Assembly: GCF_024199925.1 (NCBI RefSeq)
Contig: NZ_JANADR010000001.1
Coordinates: forward strand, 6,699,501-6,763,500
Length of the DNA: 64,000 nucleotides
Direction: 5' to 3'
Origin: Bradyrhizobium sp. CCGUVB1N3
GTDB lineage: Bacteria; Pseudomonadota; Alphaproteobacteria; Rhizobiales; Xanthobacteraceae
This document shows positions 44,419-52,766 of the stretch, piece by piece. Position 1 is the stretch's first letter. Each line of letters opens with the position of its first letter. The translations under genes were made by a program, and so were the position numbers. The notes beneath the pieces were generated by a model that was not told the origin of the DNA, ran no database searches, and saw only the letters and a program-made list of their open reading frames with translations.

Positions 44419-44928
44419 TCAGGTGAAGCCGGCAAGGATCTGCAGCAGCCGCTCCCGGTTCGCCTTGCCGATCTTCTGCTCGACATGACGCTCGTGCTCG
44501 GCGGCGAGCTGCTTGAACTTGAGCAGCGATAGCTCGCCCTGTGCGGTGAGATGCAGCGCGTGGGAGCGGCGGTCGGTCTTCGACTTGATTCGCTTGACGA
44601 GCTTGCGCCGCTCGAGGCTGTCGAGGAGATGCACCAGCCGCGCCCGCTCGATGCCGAGGCGCTTTGCGACCGCCATCTGGGAGAGGCCCGGATTGGCGCC
44701 GATCACGGTCATCACCGAATATTGCGTCGGCCGGATGTCGACGGCAGCGAGCGTGCGGACGAAGTCCTGGAAGATCCAGATCTGGAAGCGCCGCACCGCA
44801 TAGCCGGCGTGGCCGACCAGCGCATCGAGACCGACCTCGTCCGCGTCATCAGGCCGCGCCGCGCCGTTGCCGGTCCGCTTGCGGGACGCGGCGGCTGGCA
44901 GTTCATTCCGGCCTGTACTGGCTGTCAC
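44419..44928 (-). CDS. MarR-family regulator of the ferulate gene
   Basis: A 169-residue MarR protein: dimerisation helices around GYAVRRFQIWIFQDFVRTL, then the winged helix PGLSQMAVAKRLGIERARLVHLLDSLERRKLVKRI and KTDRRSHALHLTAQG. The start is a GTG at 44928 with GGAGA before it. It is divergent from the feruloyl-CoA synthase gene, with a perfect inverted repeat between them (44983-45003). This is the usual arrangement in which the regulator represses until a hydroxycinnamoyl-CoA thioester forms. Confidence 0.9.
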   Translation of the reverse strand: MTASTGRNELPAAASRKRTGNGAARPDDADEVGLDALVGHAGYAVRRFQIWIFQDFVRTLAAVDIRPTQYSVMTVIGANPGLSQMAVAKRLGIERARLVHLLDSLERRKLVKRIKSKTDRRSHALHLTAQGELSLLKFKQLAAEHERHVEQKIGKANRERLLQILAGFT

Positions 44929-44982
44929 GTTCTTTTTCTCCAGCGTCGCGCAAGTCTAGCGCCTCGCCGGGCTTTGGCAAAG

Positions 44983-45003
44983 ATTGTTGTTGACGACAAC
45001 AAT
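44983..45003. promoter_or_regulatory. Inverted repeat, probable MarR operator
   Basis: ATTGTTGT-TGACG-ACAACAAT: two perfect 8-base arms around a 5-base centre, in the 136-base gap between divergent marR and feruloyl-CoA synthase genes. Half sites of this type fit MarR dimers. Confidence 0.65.
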
Positions 45004-45064
45004 TGCACTGCCCAACATTATTGCCAAAGCTGCCCGCACGAGGCCGCTGCCCGGAGGACGACCC

Positions 45065-46918
45065 ATGACCATGGCCACCGCGCGCGGTGAGGCTTCCAGC
45101 CTGTTCGCAACGCCCAAGACCGTTGCCGAGCATCGTGCCGACGGCAGCATCGTGCTGCGCTGCTCCGAGCCCTTGCGTGACAGCGCGCGCTGCATCGGCG
45201 ACTGGTTGGAGCAATGGGCGCGGCAGGCGCCGGACAGGATCTTCCTCGCGGAGCGCGGCAAGCTTGATGTGCCCTGGACCACCGTCACCTATGCGCAGGC
45301 CCTGCGGCAGGTGCGTTCGCTGGCCTCGTGGATTCTTGCTGAGGGCCTGAGCGCCGACCGTCCGCTCGTCATCCTCTCCGACAACAGCGTCGATCACGCG
45401 CTGCTCGCGCTCGCCGCCCAGCATGTTGGCGTACCCTCGGCGGCGATCTCGCCGGCCTATTCGCTGATGTCCAGGGATTTCGACAAGCTCAAGAGCATGA
45501 TCAGCCTGCTTCAGCCCGGCGCGATCTATGTCAGTGACACAAAACCGTTTGCCGCGGCGCTCGCGGCGATTAGGCCGCTGCATCAGGCGGAAATCGTGAG
45601 CGGCAATGCCGACGACGCTGAGGCGTTGTCCTTCAGCGCATTGGCGGCGACGCCGGAATCTGCCGACGTCGCCAAAGCTTTCGCTGCAGTGTCAGCGGAC
45701 ACGATCGCAAAATTCCTGTTTACCTCGGGCTCGACCGGCACGCCGAAGGCCGTGATCAACACTCAGCGCATGCTGACATCGAGCCAGCAAGCCAAGGCGC
45801 AGACCTGGACCTTTCTCGCGCAAGGCGGCGATCTCGTGATCCTGGACTGGCTGCCCTGGAGTCACACGTTCGGTGCGAACCACAATTTCAATCTTGTGCT
45901 GCGCAATGGCGGATCGCTCTATATCGACGGCGGCAAGCCGGCGCCGGGGCTTTTTGCGACGTCGCTTGCGAACCTGAAGAGCGTGATGCCGACGGTCTAT
46001 TTCAACGTGCCGCGCGGCTTCGACATGCTGATCGCGGCGCTGCGCAGCGACGAGGAATTGCGGCGTCGCTTCTTCGACGAAGTCAAGTTCGCCTTCTATG
46101 CCGGCGCGGCGCTGCCGCAGAATCTCTGGGATGCGCTCGAGGAGCTCTCGATCAAGACCGTCGGTCACGCGCTGCCGATGGTGTCGGCCTGGGGCTCGAC
46201 CGAGACCTCGCCGCTCGCGACCGATTGCCACTTCCTCGCCGAGCGCTCCGGCAATATCGGCGTGCCGATCCCCGGAACTGAACTGAAGCTCGTTGCCTCC
46301 GGCGACAAGTTGGAGGTGCGCGTGCGCGGGCCGAACGTGACGCCCGGTTACTGGAAGGCGCCGGAATTGACGAAGCAGGCCTTCGACGAGGAGGGCTTTT
46401 ACCTCGTCGGCGATGCCGTGACATTCGCCGACAGCGCGCGCCCCGAGCGCGGCCTGTTCTTCGACGGCCGTGTCGCCGAGGACTTCAAGCTGAATTCCGG
46501 CACCTGGGTCAGTGTCGGCACGCTGCGCGTCGCCGGCATTGCAGCGCTCGCGCCGCTTGCGCAGGACATCGTCGTCAGCGGTCACGGCGGCGATGAGGTG
46601 CGCTTCCTGGTATTCCCCAACATCGCCGGCTGTCGCGCGCATGCGGGGCTGCCGGACACGGCCGCTGTGAGCGAGGTGCTCCGCGACGACAAGGTGAGGA
46701 GCGCGATCGCGCAGGGGCTCGCAAAGCTGAAAGCGCAAAGCACAAATTCCTCCGGTCATGCCACGCGCGCGCTGCTGCTGGCCGAGCCGCCGTCGGTGGA
46801 TGGCGGTGAGATCACCGACAAGGGCTACATCAACCAGCGCGCCGTGCTGACGCGCCGCGCCGACGCTGTGGCGCGACTGAACGACGATGCGCCGGCCGAA
46901 TGGATCGGCTGTAGCTGA
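45065..46918 (+). CDS. fcs: Feruloyl-CoA synthase
   Basis: A 617-residue adenylate-forming acid:CoA ligase. The phosphate loop FTSGSTGTPKAVINT is at about residue 218, the A5 region is SAWGSTETSPLATD, and A7/A8 is LVGDAVTFADSARPERG with FFDGRVAEDFKLNSG. The initial block RCIGDWLEQWARQAPDR and the length fit the feruloyl-CoA synthase branch, which activates ferulate, p-coumarate or caffeate. GGAGGA precedes the ATG at 45065. The hydratase/lyase normally needed next (ech) is not in the window. Confidence 0.85.
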   Translation: MTMATARGEASSLFATPKTVAEHRADGSIVLRCSEPLRDSARCIGDWLEQWARQAPDRIFLAERGKLDVPWTTVTYAQALRQVRSLASWILAEGLSADRPLVILSDNSVDHALLALAAQHVGVPSAAISPAYSLMSRDFDKLKSMISLLQPGAIYVSDTKPFAAALAAIRPLHQAEIVSGNADDAEALSFSALAATPESADVAKAFAAVSADTIAKFLFTSGSTGTPKAVINTQRMLTSSQQAKAQTWTFLAQGGDLVILDWLPWSHTFGANHNFNLVLRNGGSLYIDGGKPAPGLFATSLANLKSVMPTVYFNVPRGFDMLIAALRSDEELRRRFFDEVKFAFYAGAALPQNLWDALEELSIKTVGHALPMVSAWGSTETSPLATDCHFLAERSGNIGVPIPGTELKLVASGDKLEVRVRGPNVTPGYWKAPELTKQAFDEEGFYLVGDAVTFADSARPERGLFFDGRVAEDFKLNSGTWVSVGTLRVAGIAALAPLAQDIVVSGHGGDEVRFLVFPNIAGCRAHAGLPDTAAVSEVLRDDKVRSAIAQGLAKLKAQSTNSSGHATRALLLAEPPSVDGGEITDKGYINQRAVLTRRADAVARLNDDAPAEWIGCS

Positions 46919-46982
46919 GCGTCTGTGCCGCCGCTTCTTCACCTCGCCCCGCTTGCTGGGAGAGGGAGTGACGCAGGGCCCC

Positions 46983-47024
46983 TTGTCAAAATGCAGGTGT
47001 TGAGTAATAATTATAAAATATAAT
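46983..47024 (+). promoter_or_regulatory. Candidate promoter with AT-rich palindrome before the tannase-family gene
   Basis: TTGTCA (46983-46988) is followed after 17 bases by AATAAT (47006-47011), and ATTATA-AAA-TATAAT (47010-47024) is a perfect short inverted repeat. The stretch is much richer in A/T than its surroundings. A fragment of a family B repeat (CCCGCTTGCTGGGAGAGGGA, near 46950) lies just upstream. Confidence 0.35.
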
Positions 47025-47042
47025 CAAAATAGGGAGGCCGCC

Positions 47043-48725
47043 GTGAGGTCTGGCTTGATATCGGCAGTCGCGCTGGCTGCCCTTCTTGGATCCACCGCGC
47101 TCGTCCGTGCCGAGGGTGAGGTCTGTTCGCCCGTTACCACGGCGTCGCTGTCCATCGCCGGTGTCGAGATCGTGGCTTCCAAGCTTCAGGAGGCCGGCAA
47201 CGGTCTGCCCAAGCATTGCATTCTGACCGGCCTTGCCAACCAGCGCACCGGTGCAGATGGAAAGTCCTATGCCATCCAGTTCGAGTTGCGGCTGCCGGCC
47301 GAGTGGAACGGCCGCTTCCTGCACCAGGTGAACGGCGGCAACGACGGTGTCGTCGTTCCCGCGCTTGGCGACAAGCCGGACGGCTGGGCATCGGGCGGCA
47401 CGGTGCCACTGGCCCGCGGCTTTGCGGTGCTGTCGTCGGACAGCGGACATTCGGGCTCCGATCCCGCGAACAAGCCGCTTGGGCTCGCCGCCGGTGCGGC
47501 CTTCGGGCTCGATCCGCAGGCACGGCGCGATTACGGCTATGCCGCGGACATGACGCTCTCGCCGGTTGCGAAGAAGATCATCGCGCTGCATTACGGTCGC
47601 CAGCCGGATCGTTCCTACATGGCCGGCTGCTCGAACGGCGGACGTCATGCGATGGTGGCAGCCTCGCGCATGCCGGAGAATTACGATGGCTTCCTCGTCG
47701 GCAATCCCGGCTTCGATCTGCCGCGCGCCGCGGTCCAGCACGCCTGGGACGTGCAGGCCTTCCTGAAGGCCGATCCGGATCTTCGCAAGTCGATCACCAA
47801 GGAGGATGCGCAACTCGTAGCTTCGCGTATCACCGAGGCCTGCGATGCGCTTGACGGCGCCAAGGATGGCCTCACGTCCAATCTCACCGCCTGCCAGAAG
47901 GCGTTCGATCTCAAGACTCTTGCTTGCGCGCCGGGTCAGACCAATGCCTGCCTCCCGGAAGCCAAGGTCGACGCGCTGAAGGCCAGTCTTGCCGGGCCAA
48001 AAAATTCCAAGGGCGAAGCGCTCTATTCGGACTGGCCGCTCGATGGCGGCATCGGCACCGGCAACTGGCGCGCCTGGAAGGTCGAGAGCCCCGTCGCGCC
48101 CTGGAACAATTTCCCGATCATCGCGACCATGGGCGCGGCGTCGCTGAACTATATCTTCTCGACTCCGCCCGTTGCGGTGGAAGGGAGCAGCGACAAGCTC
48201 ATCGACGCGCTGAAGGCCTACGATTTCGACAAGGACGCGCCCAAGATCTTCGCCAAGGACGGCACGTTCACGGAGTCGGCGATGGACTTCATGACGCCGC
48301 CCGACGTCGACGATCCCAAGCTCGCCGGCCTGCAAAAGGCAGGCCGCAAGATGCTGATCTATCACGGCCAGGCCGATCCGGTGTTCTCCGTCAACGACAC
48401 CATCCGCTGGTACGACCAGCTGAACAAGAACGTGCAGGGCAACGCCAGCAATTTTGCGCGCCTCTTCACCATGCCCGGCGGCACGCATTGCGGCGGCGGC
48501 GTCACGCTTGACAAGTTCGATGCGCTGACCGCGCTGACCGACTGGGTCGAGCAGGGCAAGGCGCCCGAGCGGATCGTTGCCTCGATCAATCCGGCGAACA
48601 AGGAAGTTCCGGCGACGTGGAGCGCGAACCGCACCCGGCCACTCTGCCCGTATCCGTCGTATTCGGCTTACTCCGGCACAGGTGACGTCGAGGACGCCGC
48701 AAACTTCGTCTGCAAGGCGCCGTAG
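47043..48725 (+). CDS. Tannase/feruloyl-esterase family hydrolase, exported
   Basis: A 560-residue secreted esterase. Signal peptide to about residue 23 (ending ALVRA). The nucleophile is S197 in AGCSNGGRHA, the aspartate lies in YHGQADPVFS (about 441) and the histidine in GGTHCGGG (about 481); the cysteines beside the serine (C196) and the histidine (C482) form the family's disulfide that links the triad. The start is a GTG with GGAGG before it. It would release ferulate or gallate-type acids from esters outside the cytoplasm, feeding the synthase encoded upstream. Confidence 0.88.
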   Translation: MRSGLISAVALAALLGSTALVRAEGEVCSPVTTASLSIAGVEIVASKLQEAGNGLPKHCILTGLANQRTGADGKSYAIQFELRLPAEWNGRFLHQVNGGNDGVVVPALGDKPDGWASGGTVPLARGFAVLSSDSGHSGSDPANKPLGLAAGAAFGLDPQARRDYGYAADMTLSPVAKKIIALHYGRQPDRSYMAGCSNGGRHAMVAASRMPENYDGFLVGNPGFDLPRAAVQHAWDVQAFLKADPDLRKSITKEDAQLVASRITEACDALDGAKDGLTSNLTACQKAFDLKTLACAPGQTNACLPEAKVDALKASLAGPKNSKGEALYSDWPLDGGIGTGNWRAWKVESPVAPWNNFPIIATMGAASLNYIFSTPPVAVEGSSDKLIDALKAYDFDKDAPKIFAKDGTFTESAMDFMTPPDVDDPKLAGLQKAGRKMLIYHGQADPVFSVNDTIRWYDQLNKNVQGNASNFARLFTMPGGTHCGGGVTLDKFDALTALTDWVEQGKAPERIVASINPANKEVPATWSANRTRPLCPYPSYSAYSGTGDVEDAANFVCKAP

Positions 48726-48745
48726 ACGCGGCGAAATCGCAATCT

Positions 48746-48884
48746 CGTGCCCCGGACGCGGCGCAGCACGAAGTGATGCGCTGCAGGGCCGGGGCCCAAG
48801 TGGCTGGGTCCCGGCTATGCGTCGCGTCATACGGGGCGATGCTTCGCATCGCCCGGCATGCCGCGCCGCGTCCGGGACACGACA
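48746..48884. repeat. Intergenic palindromic repeat, family G
   Basis: CGTGCCCCGGACGCGGCGC on the left is inverted against GCGCCGCGTCCGGGACACG on the right, with inner hairpins around GCAGCACGAAGTGATGCGCTGC and GGGCGATGCTTCGCATCGCC. One copy in the window. Confidence 0.8.
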
Positions 48885-48942
48885 GCGCGGGCTTTTTTAT
48901 TAGGCCAACGCTTCTGTCTCAAAACGCATCATAAAACTTTTT

Positions 48943-48956
48943 GTTGCCTAAGCAAC
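48943..48956. promoter_or_regulatory. Inverted repeat resembling a MarR operator
   Basis: GTTGC-CTAA-GCAAC, with A/T-rich flanks. Sites of the GTTGCNNNNGCAAC kind are common for MarR regulators of aromatic catabolism. The MarR gene whose stop is at 49107 lies nearby, but no gene starts downstream. Confidence 0.35.
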
Positions 48957-49106
48957 TAATTTATGCGAGTCCTTCGCAGGCAAGGATGACGGCGGGAAAA
49001 CCGCTGCGCCTCAACGGGAGGATTCATGTTCGGCAGGAATGGTGCCGCCGGCAATCGCTGGCGTTTGCCAGATGAACGCGATTTGACGCGCGCTCCACGC
49101 GTGGCC

Positions 49107-49604
49107 TTACGCGTCGCCGCCGGTGACCGCGCCGAGATTTTCGTGCAGCCGGCGCAACAGATCGATCAGCACCTCCTGCTCGTCCTTGGACAGGCACGAC
49201 AGCAGCCGCCGCTCGCGCGCGAAAGCGGCGACGATCACCTTGTCATGGGTGGTGCGGCCCTTTGCGGTCAGCGAGATCGAGTGCGTGCGTCCGTCGTTCG
49301 GGTCGCTGCGGATCGCCACCAACCCGCGCTTGTCCAGGCCTGCCAATGTCCGGCTCACCGGCCCCTTGTCGAAGCCGATGACGTGGCAGATGCGCGAGGC
49401 CGGGATACCAGGCTCGATCGCGAGCAGCGACATAATCCGCCATTCCGTGACGTTGACGCCGAACTCGCGCTGATAGAACGCGGTCGCGCTGTTCGAGAGC
49501 TTGTTGGCAATGAAGGTGATGAAGGCCGGAACGTAACGCTCGAGGTCGAGCGTCGGCCCCGCTTCCGCGGGCGTCTTGTGGCTTCTGGTCGAGGGCGCGG
49601 TCAT
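49107..49604 (-). CDS. MarR-family regulator next to the P450 gene
   Basis: A 165-residue MarR protein starting MTAPSTRSHKTPAEAG at the ATG 49604. The helix-turn-helix is around IPASRICHVIGFDKGPVSRTLAGLDKRGLVAIRSD, followed by the wing DPNDGRTHSISLTAKG. The frame stays open upstream to 49784 but that part overlaps the P450 gene. It is divergent from the P450 gene with 80 bases between them, so it probably controls P450 and ferredoxin expression. Two direct copies of ATGCGCG, 21 bases apart, occur in the gap; no clear palindrome was seen. Confidence 0.9.
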   Translation of the reverse strand: MTAPSTRSHKTPAEAGPTLDLERYVPAFITFIANKLSNSATAFYQREFGVNVTEWRIMSLLAIEPGIPASRICHVIGFDKGPVSRTLAGLDKRGLVAIRSDPNDGRTHSISLTAKGRTTHDKVIVAAFARERRLLSCLSKDEQEVLIDLLRRLHENLGAVTGGDA

Positions 49605-49684
49605 CTGATCGGGGCTCGCTTCATGCGCGACAGAAATAAGGACATGCGCGCGCGCTCCACAAGCGCAAAGTTGGGAGGATGTGA

Positions 49685-50905
49685 ATGAGTGCAGCCAGCT
49701 CCGCTTCGACCGGCGGCCCGCCCGCCATCCCGCATCTCGATGTCGATCCCTTCGCGGTCGCGTTCTTCGCCGATCCTTTCCCAACCCATGACGTGCTGCG
49801 GGACGCCGGTGCCGTGGTCTATCTCGACAGATGGAACGTCTATGGCGTTGCGCGCTATGCCGAGGTCCATGCTGTGCTGAACGATCCCGAGACCTTCTGC
49901 TCCAGTCGCGGCGTAGGTCTCAGCGACTTCAAGAAGGAGAAGCCGTGGCGGCCGCCGAGCCTGATCCTGGAAGCCGATCCACCTGCACACACGCGCACCC
50001 GCGCCGTGCTTTCGCGCGTGCTGTCGCCGACGGTGATGAAGCAGGTGCGCGACCGTTTTGCCGCAGCGGCAGAGGAGAGGGTCGACGTACTGCTCGGGAA
50101 GCGCAGCTTCGATGCCATCGCCGATCTTGCAGAAGCCTATCCGCTCTCGATTTTCCCGGATGCGCTGGGCTTGAGGCCGGAAGGCCGCGAGCATCTCATC
50201 CCCTATGCGAGCCTGGTGTTCAACGCCTTCGGCCCGCCGAACCAGTTGCGCCAGGAGGCGATCGAGCGCTCGGCGCCGCATCAGGCCTATATCGCCGAGC
50301 AATGCCAGCGCGAGAACCTCGCGCCCGGCGGTTTTGGCGCCTGCATCCACGCGCGCGTCGACGAAGGCGAGATCACCGCGACGGAGGCGCCGCTTCTGGT
50401 GCGCTCGCTTCTGTCGGCGGGGCTCGATACCACCGTCAACGGCATCGGCGCCGCGGTCTACTGCCTCGCGCGTTTTCCCGATCAATGGCAGCGGCTGCGC
50501 GATGATCCGACGCTGGCGCGCAATGCCTTCGAAGAAGCCGTCCGCTTCGAAAGCCCGGTGCAAACCTTCTTCCGCACCACGACGCGCGAGGTCGAGATCG
50601 GCGGCGCCAGGATCGGCGAGGGCGAAAAGGTTCTGATGTTCCTCGGCGCTGCCAATCGCGATCCGCGGCGCTGGGACAAGCCCGATACCTATGACATCAC
50701 CCGCCGCACGTCCGGCCATGTCGGCTTCGGCTCGGGCATTCACATGTGCGTCGGCCAGCTCGTCGCACGCCTCGAGGGTGAGGTGATGCTGTCCGCGCTC
50801 GTGCGACGCATCGCGAAGATAGAGATCACGGGCGAACCGAAGCGCCGCTTCAACAACACACTGCGCGGGCTCGACAGCCTGCCGGTCACCATCACTCCGG
50901 CCTGA
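49685..50905 (+). CDS. Cytochrome P450, CYP199A family (para-substituted benzoate oxidase)
   Basis: A 406-residue soluble bacterial P450. The haem cysteine is C355 in GFGSGIHMCVGQ and the I-helix acid-alcohol pair is D248-T249 in SAGLDTTVNG. From memory it is close to CYP199A2/A4 of Rhodopseudomonas palustris over long blocks such as WNVYGVARYAEVHAVLNDP. The benzoate-binding residues I recall for CYP199A4 (R92, S95, F182, F185, R243, S244, S247, F298) are present here three positions earlier (R89, S92, F179, F182, R240, S241, S244, F295), so 4-methoxybenzoate-type O-demethylation is likely. The ferredoxin gene follows after nine bases. Confidence 0.92.
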   Translation: MSAASSASTGGPPAIPHLDVDPFAVAFFADPFPTHDVLRDAGAVVYLDRWNVYGVARYAEVHAVLNDPETFCSSRGVGLSDFKKEKPWRPPSLILEADPPAHTRTRAVLSRVLSPTVMKQVRDRFAAAAEERVDVLLGKRSFDAIADLAEAYPLSIFPDALGLRPEGREHLIPYASLVFNAFGPPNQLRQEAIERSAPHQAYIAEQCQRENLAPGGFGACIHARVDEGEITATEAPLLVRSLLSAGLDTTVNGIGAAVYCLARFPDQWQRLRDDPTLARNAFEEAVRFESPVQTFFRTTTREVEIGGARIGEGEKVLMFLGAANRDPRRWDKPDTYDITRRTSGHVGFGSGIHMCVGQLVARLEGEVMLSALVRRIAKIEITGEPKRRFNNTLRGLDSLPVTITPA

Positions 50906-50914
50906 GGATCTTCG

Positions 50915-51253
50915 ATGCCTGCGATCATCTTCATCCATTCCGGCGGCAAGACTTCCGGCGGCAAGACCGATCGCATCGACGTCAGCGACGGCGAGAGCGC
51001 CATGCAGGCCGCGACCCGCCACGGCCTCGACGGCATTTTGGCCGAGTGCGGCGGCAATGCGATGTGCGCGACCTGCCATGTCTATGTCGACGATGGCTGG
51101 CTTGCGCGCTTGCCCGCGATGGCCGATGACGAGGACGCGCTGCTCGACGGCGCCGCCGCCGAGCGCACGGCCAACAGCCGGCTGTCCTGCCAGATCAAGA
51201 TCACGCCCGAGCTCGACGGGCTCGTGCTGCGCCTGCCGGAGCGGCAAGTCTGA
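50915..51253 (+). CDS. [2Fe-2S] ferredoxin partner of the P450
   Basis: A 112-residue vertebrate-type ferredoxin (adrenodoxin/putidaredoxin/palustrisredoxin class). The cluster ligands are C45, C51, C54 (ECGGNAMCATCHVYV) and C92 (SRLSCQI). It carries electrons from an NADH-dependent reductase to the P450 encoded upstream; no reductase gene is in the window. Its last codons and stop form the first unit of a 14-base tandem repeat. Confidence 0.93.
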   Translation: MPAIIFIHSGGKTSGGKTDRIDVSDGESAMQAATRHGLDGILAECGGNAMCATCHVYVDDGWLARLPAMADDEDALLDGAAAERTANSRLSCQIKITPELDGLVLRLPERQV

Positions 51254-51295
51254 AGCGATAGGTCTGAAGCGGCAGGTCTGAAGCGGTAGGTCTGA
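51240..51295. repeat. Four tandem 14-base repeats at the end of the ferredoxin gene
   Basis: Four consecutive units: AGCGGCAAGTCTGA (containing the ferredoxin stop), AGCGATAGGTCTGA, AGCGGCAGGTCTGA and AGCGGTAGGTCTGA. Units differ at one to three positions. Each unit ends in TGA in the ferredoxin frame or another. Confidence 0.9.
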
Positions 51296-51357
51296 CGTCC
51301 TGATCGCCATCGGCAACGACCGGTGGCACGGCCGAAAATCCAACAGGAGAGGGAACG

Positions 51358-52569
51358 ATGAAGCACTTGAAGTGGACGCTTGCGCTTGCGGCAAGCCTGA
51401 TTGGCGGCGCAGCCAGCGCCGAAATAACCGACAACGTCGTGCGCATCGGCGTGCTCAACGACATTTCCGGCATTTTTCAGGACACCAACGGCATGGGCTC
51501 TGTCGAAGCCGCGCGCATGGCGGCTGAAGATTTCAACGGTGGGGGCAAGAACATCAAGGTCGAGATCGTCTATGCCGATCACCAGAACAAGGCCGACGTC
51601 GGCGCGGCGATCGCGCGCAAATGGCTCGATGTCGAGGGCGTCGATGCGATCGTCGACGTGCCGAATTCGGCGGTCGGCCTCTCCATCAACACGCTGCTGC
51701 GCGATAGCCGCATGACGTTCCTGGCATCGTCTACGGCAAGCGCCGACCTCACCGGCAAGGCGTGCTCGCCCAACACCATCCAATGGGTCAACGACACCTG
51801 GGCGACCGGCAACACCACGGCGGCTGCGATGGTCTCGCGCGGCGGCAAGGAGTGGTACTTCCTCACGGTCGATTTCGCGCTCGGCAAGGGTATCGAGGCA
51901 GAGGCACAGAAATACATCGAGGCGCATGGCGGCAAGGTGATCGGCTCCTCGAAACATCCGCTCGGCACGTCCGATTTCGCCTCGTTCCTGCTGCAGGCGC
52001 AGGGCTCGAAGGCGCAGGTGATTGGCCTCGCCAATGCCGGCGGCGACACCATCAACGCAGTGAAGCAGGCCGCCGAGTTCGGCATCCAGCAGGGCGGGCA
52101 GAAGCTCGTCGCCTTCCTGCTCTTCATCAACGACGTGCATGGCATGGGGTTGAAGGTCGCGCAGGGTCTCCAGCTCATGGAAGCCTTCTACTGGGACATG
52201 AATGACGACACCCGCGCCTCTGCAAAACGCTTCGCGGCGCGCCCCGGCATGAACGGCAAGATGCCGAGCGGCAACCAGGCCGGCGTCTATGCCTCCACGC
52301 TCGCCTATCTCAACGCGGTCGCCGCCACCGGCAGCGATAATGCGAAGGACGTCGTCCCCGAGATGAAGAAGTTCAGCGGCAAGGACAAGCTGTTCGGCGA
52401 CACCGGGATCCGCCAGGACGGTCGCGTCGTGCACCCGATGTATCTGTTCGAGGTGAAGAAGCCGGAGGAGTCGAAATATCCCTACGACTATTACAAGCTG
52501 ATCTCGACGATATCAGCAGACCAAGCGTTCCGGCCGCTGGCGGAAGGTGGGTGTTCGCTGGTGAAGTAG
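51358..52569 (+). CDS. Branched-chain/aromatic-acid type ABC binding protein (orphan)
   Basis: A 403-residue family 4 binding protein with signal peptide ending AASA (about residue 21). The mature part starts ITDNVVRIGVLNDISGIFQD, the usual LivK-fold opening; NTIQWVNDTWATGN and WYFLTVDFALGKGIEAEAQK are typical of homologues linked to aromatic acids in Rhodopseudomonas. No livH/M/G/F genes are adjacent. Being downstream of a CYP199A operon, it probably collects benzoate or cinnamate derivatives for a transporter encoded elsewhere; the ligand is inference. Confidence 0.88.
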   Translation: MKHLKWTLALAASLIGGAASAEITDNVVRIGVLNDISGIFQDTNGMGSVEAARMAAEDFNGGGKNIKVEIVYADHQNKADVGAAIARKWLDVEGVDAIVDVPNSAVGLSINTLLRDSRMTFLASSTASADLTGKACSPNTIQWVNDTWATGNTTAAAMVSRGGKEWYFLTVDFALGKGIEAEAQKYIEAHGGKVIGSSKHPLGTSDFASFLLQAQGSKAQVIGLANAGGDTINAVKQAAEFGIQQGGQKLVAFLLFINDVHGMGLKVAQGLQLMEAFYWDMNDDTRASAKRFAARPGMNGKMPSGNQAGVYASTLAYLNAVAATGSDNAKDVVPEMKKFSGKDKLFGDTGIRQDGRVVHPMYLFEVKKPEESKYPYDYYKLISTISADQAFRPLAEGGCSLVK

Positions 52570-52591
52570 CTGCAGCCGCGAACGTCGCTAC

Positions 52592-52740
52592 ACCCTCTCC
52601 CCCTGTGGGAGAGGGTGGCTTCGCGGAACGCGAAGCCGGGTGAGGGGTTTCTCTCCGCGAGTGAAGCTTTGCATTTGAGTTCGCGGACACAACCCCTCAT
52701 CCGGCGCTTCGCGCCACCTTCTCCCACAGGGGGAGAAGGG
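52592..52740. repeat. Intergenic palindromic repeat, family B
   Basis: ACCCTCTCCCCCTGTGGGAG on the left and CTTCTCCCACAGGGGGAGAA on the right, with inner hairpins GGCTTCGCGGAACGCGAAGCC and GGCGCTTCGCGCC. It separates the binding-protein gene from the convergent FAH-family gene. Confidence 0.85.
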
Positions 52741-52766
52741 AAGACAGTCCGCGAACGCGTTCTTGC

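Larger units (their letters stand above)
48726..49106. other. Intergenic region with repeat and orphan promoter-like segment
   Basis: The first part is a family G palindrome (48746-48884). The second part has an A/T-rich stretch with GTTGC-CTAA-GCAAC (48943-48956), then GGGAGGA and an ATG at 49026 whose frame (MFGRNGAAGNRWRLPD) runs antisense into the MarR gene that ends at 49107. This looks like a start region without its gene; no supported gene lies here. Confidence 0.5.

Noticed and set aside
49026..49688. A 220-codon plus-strand frame with a good ribosome site
   Set aside because: The start region looks genuine, but after 27 codons it runs antisense to a clear MarR gene; kept only as a finding about a possible lost gene.
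49601..51394. Minus-strand 597-codon frame over the P450 and ferredoxin
   Set aside because: Antisense to two well-identified proteins; includes the tandem repeat read as low-complexity sequence.
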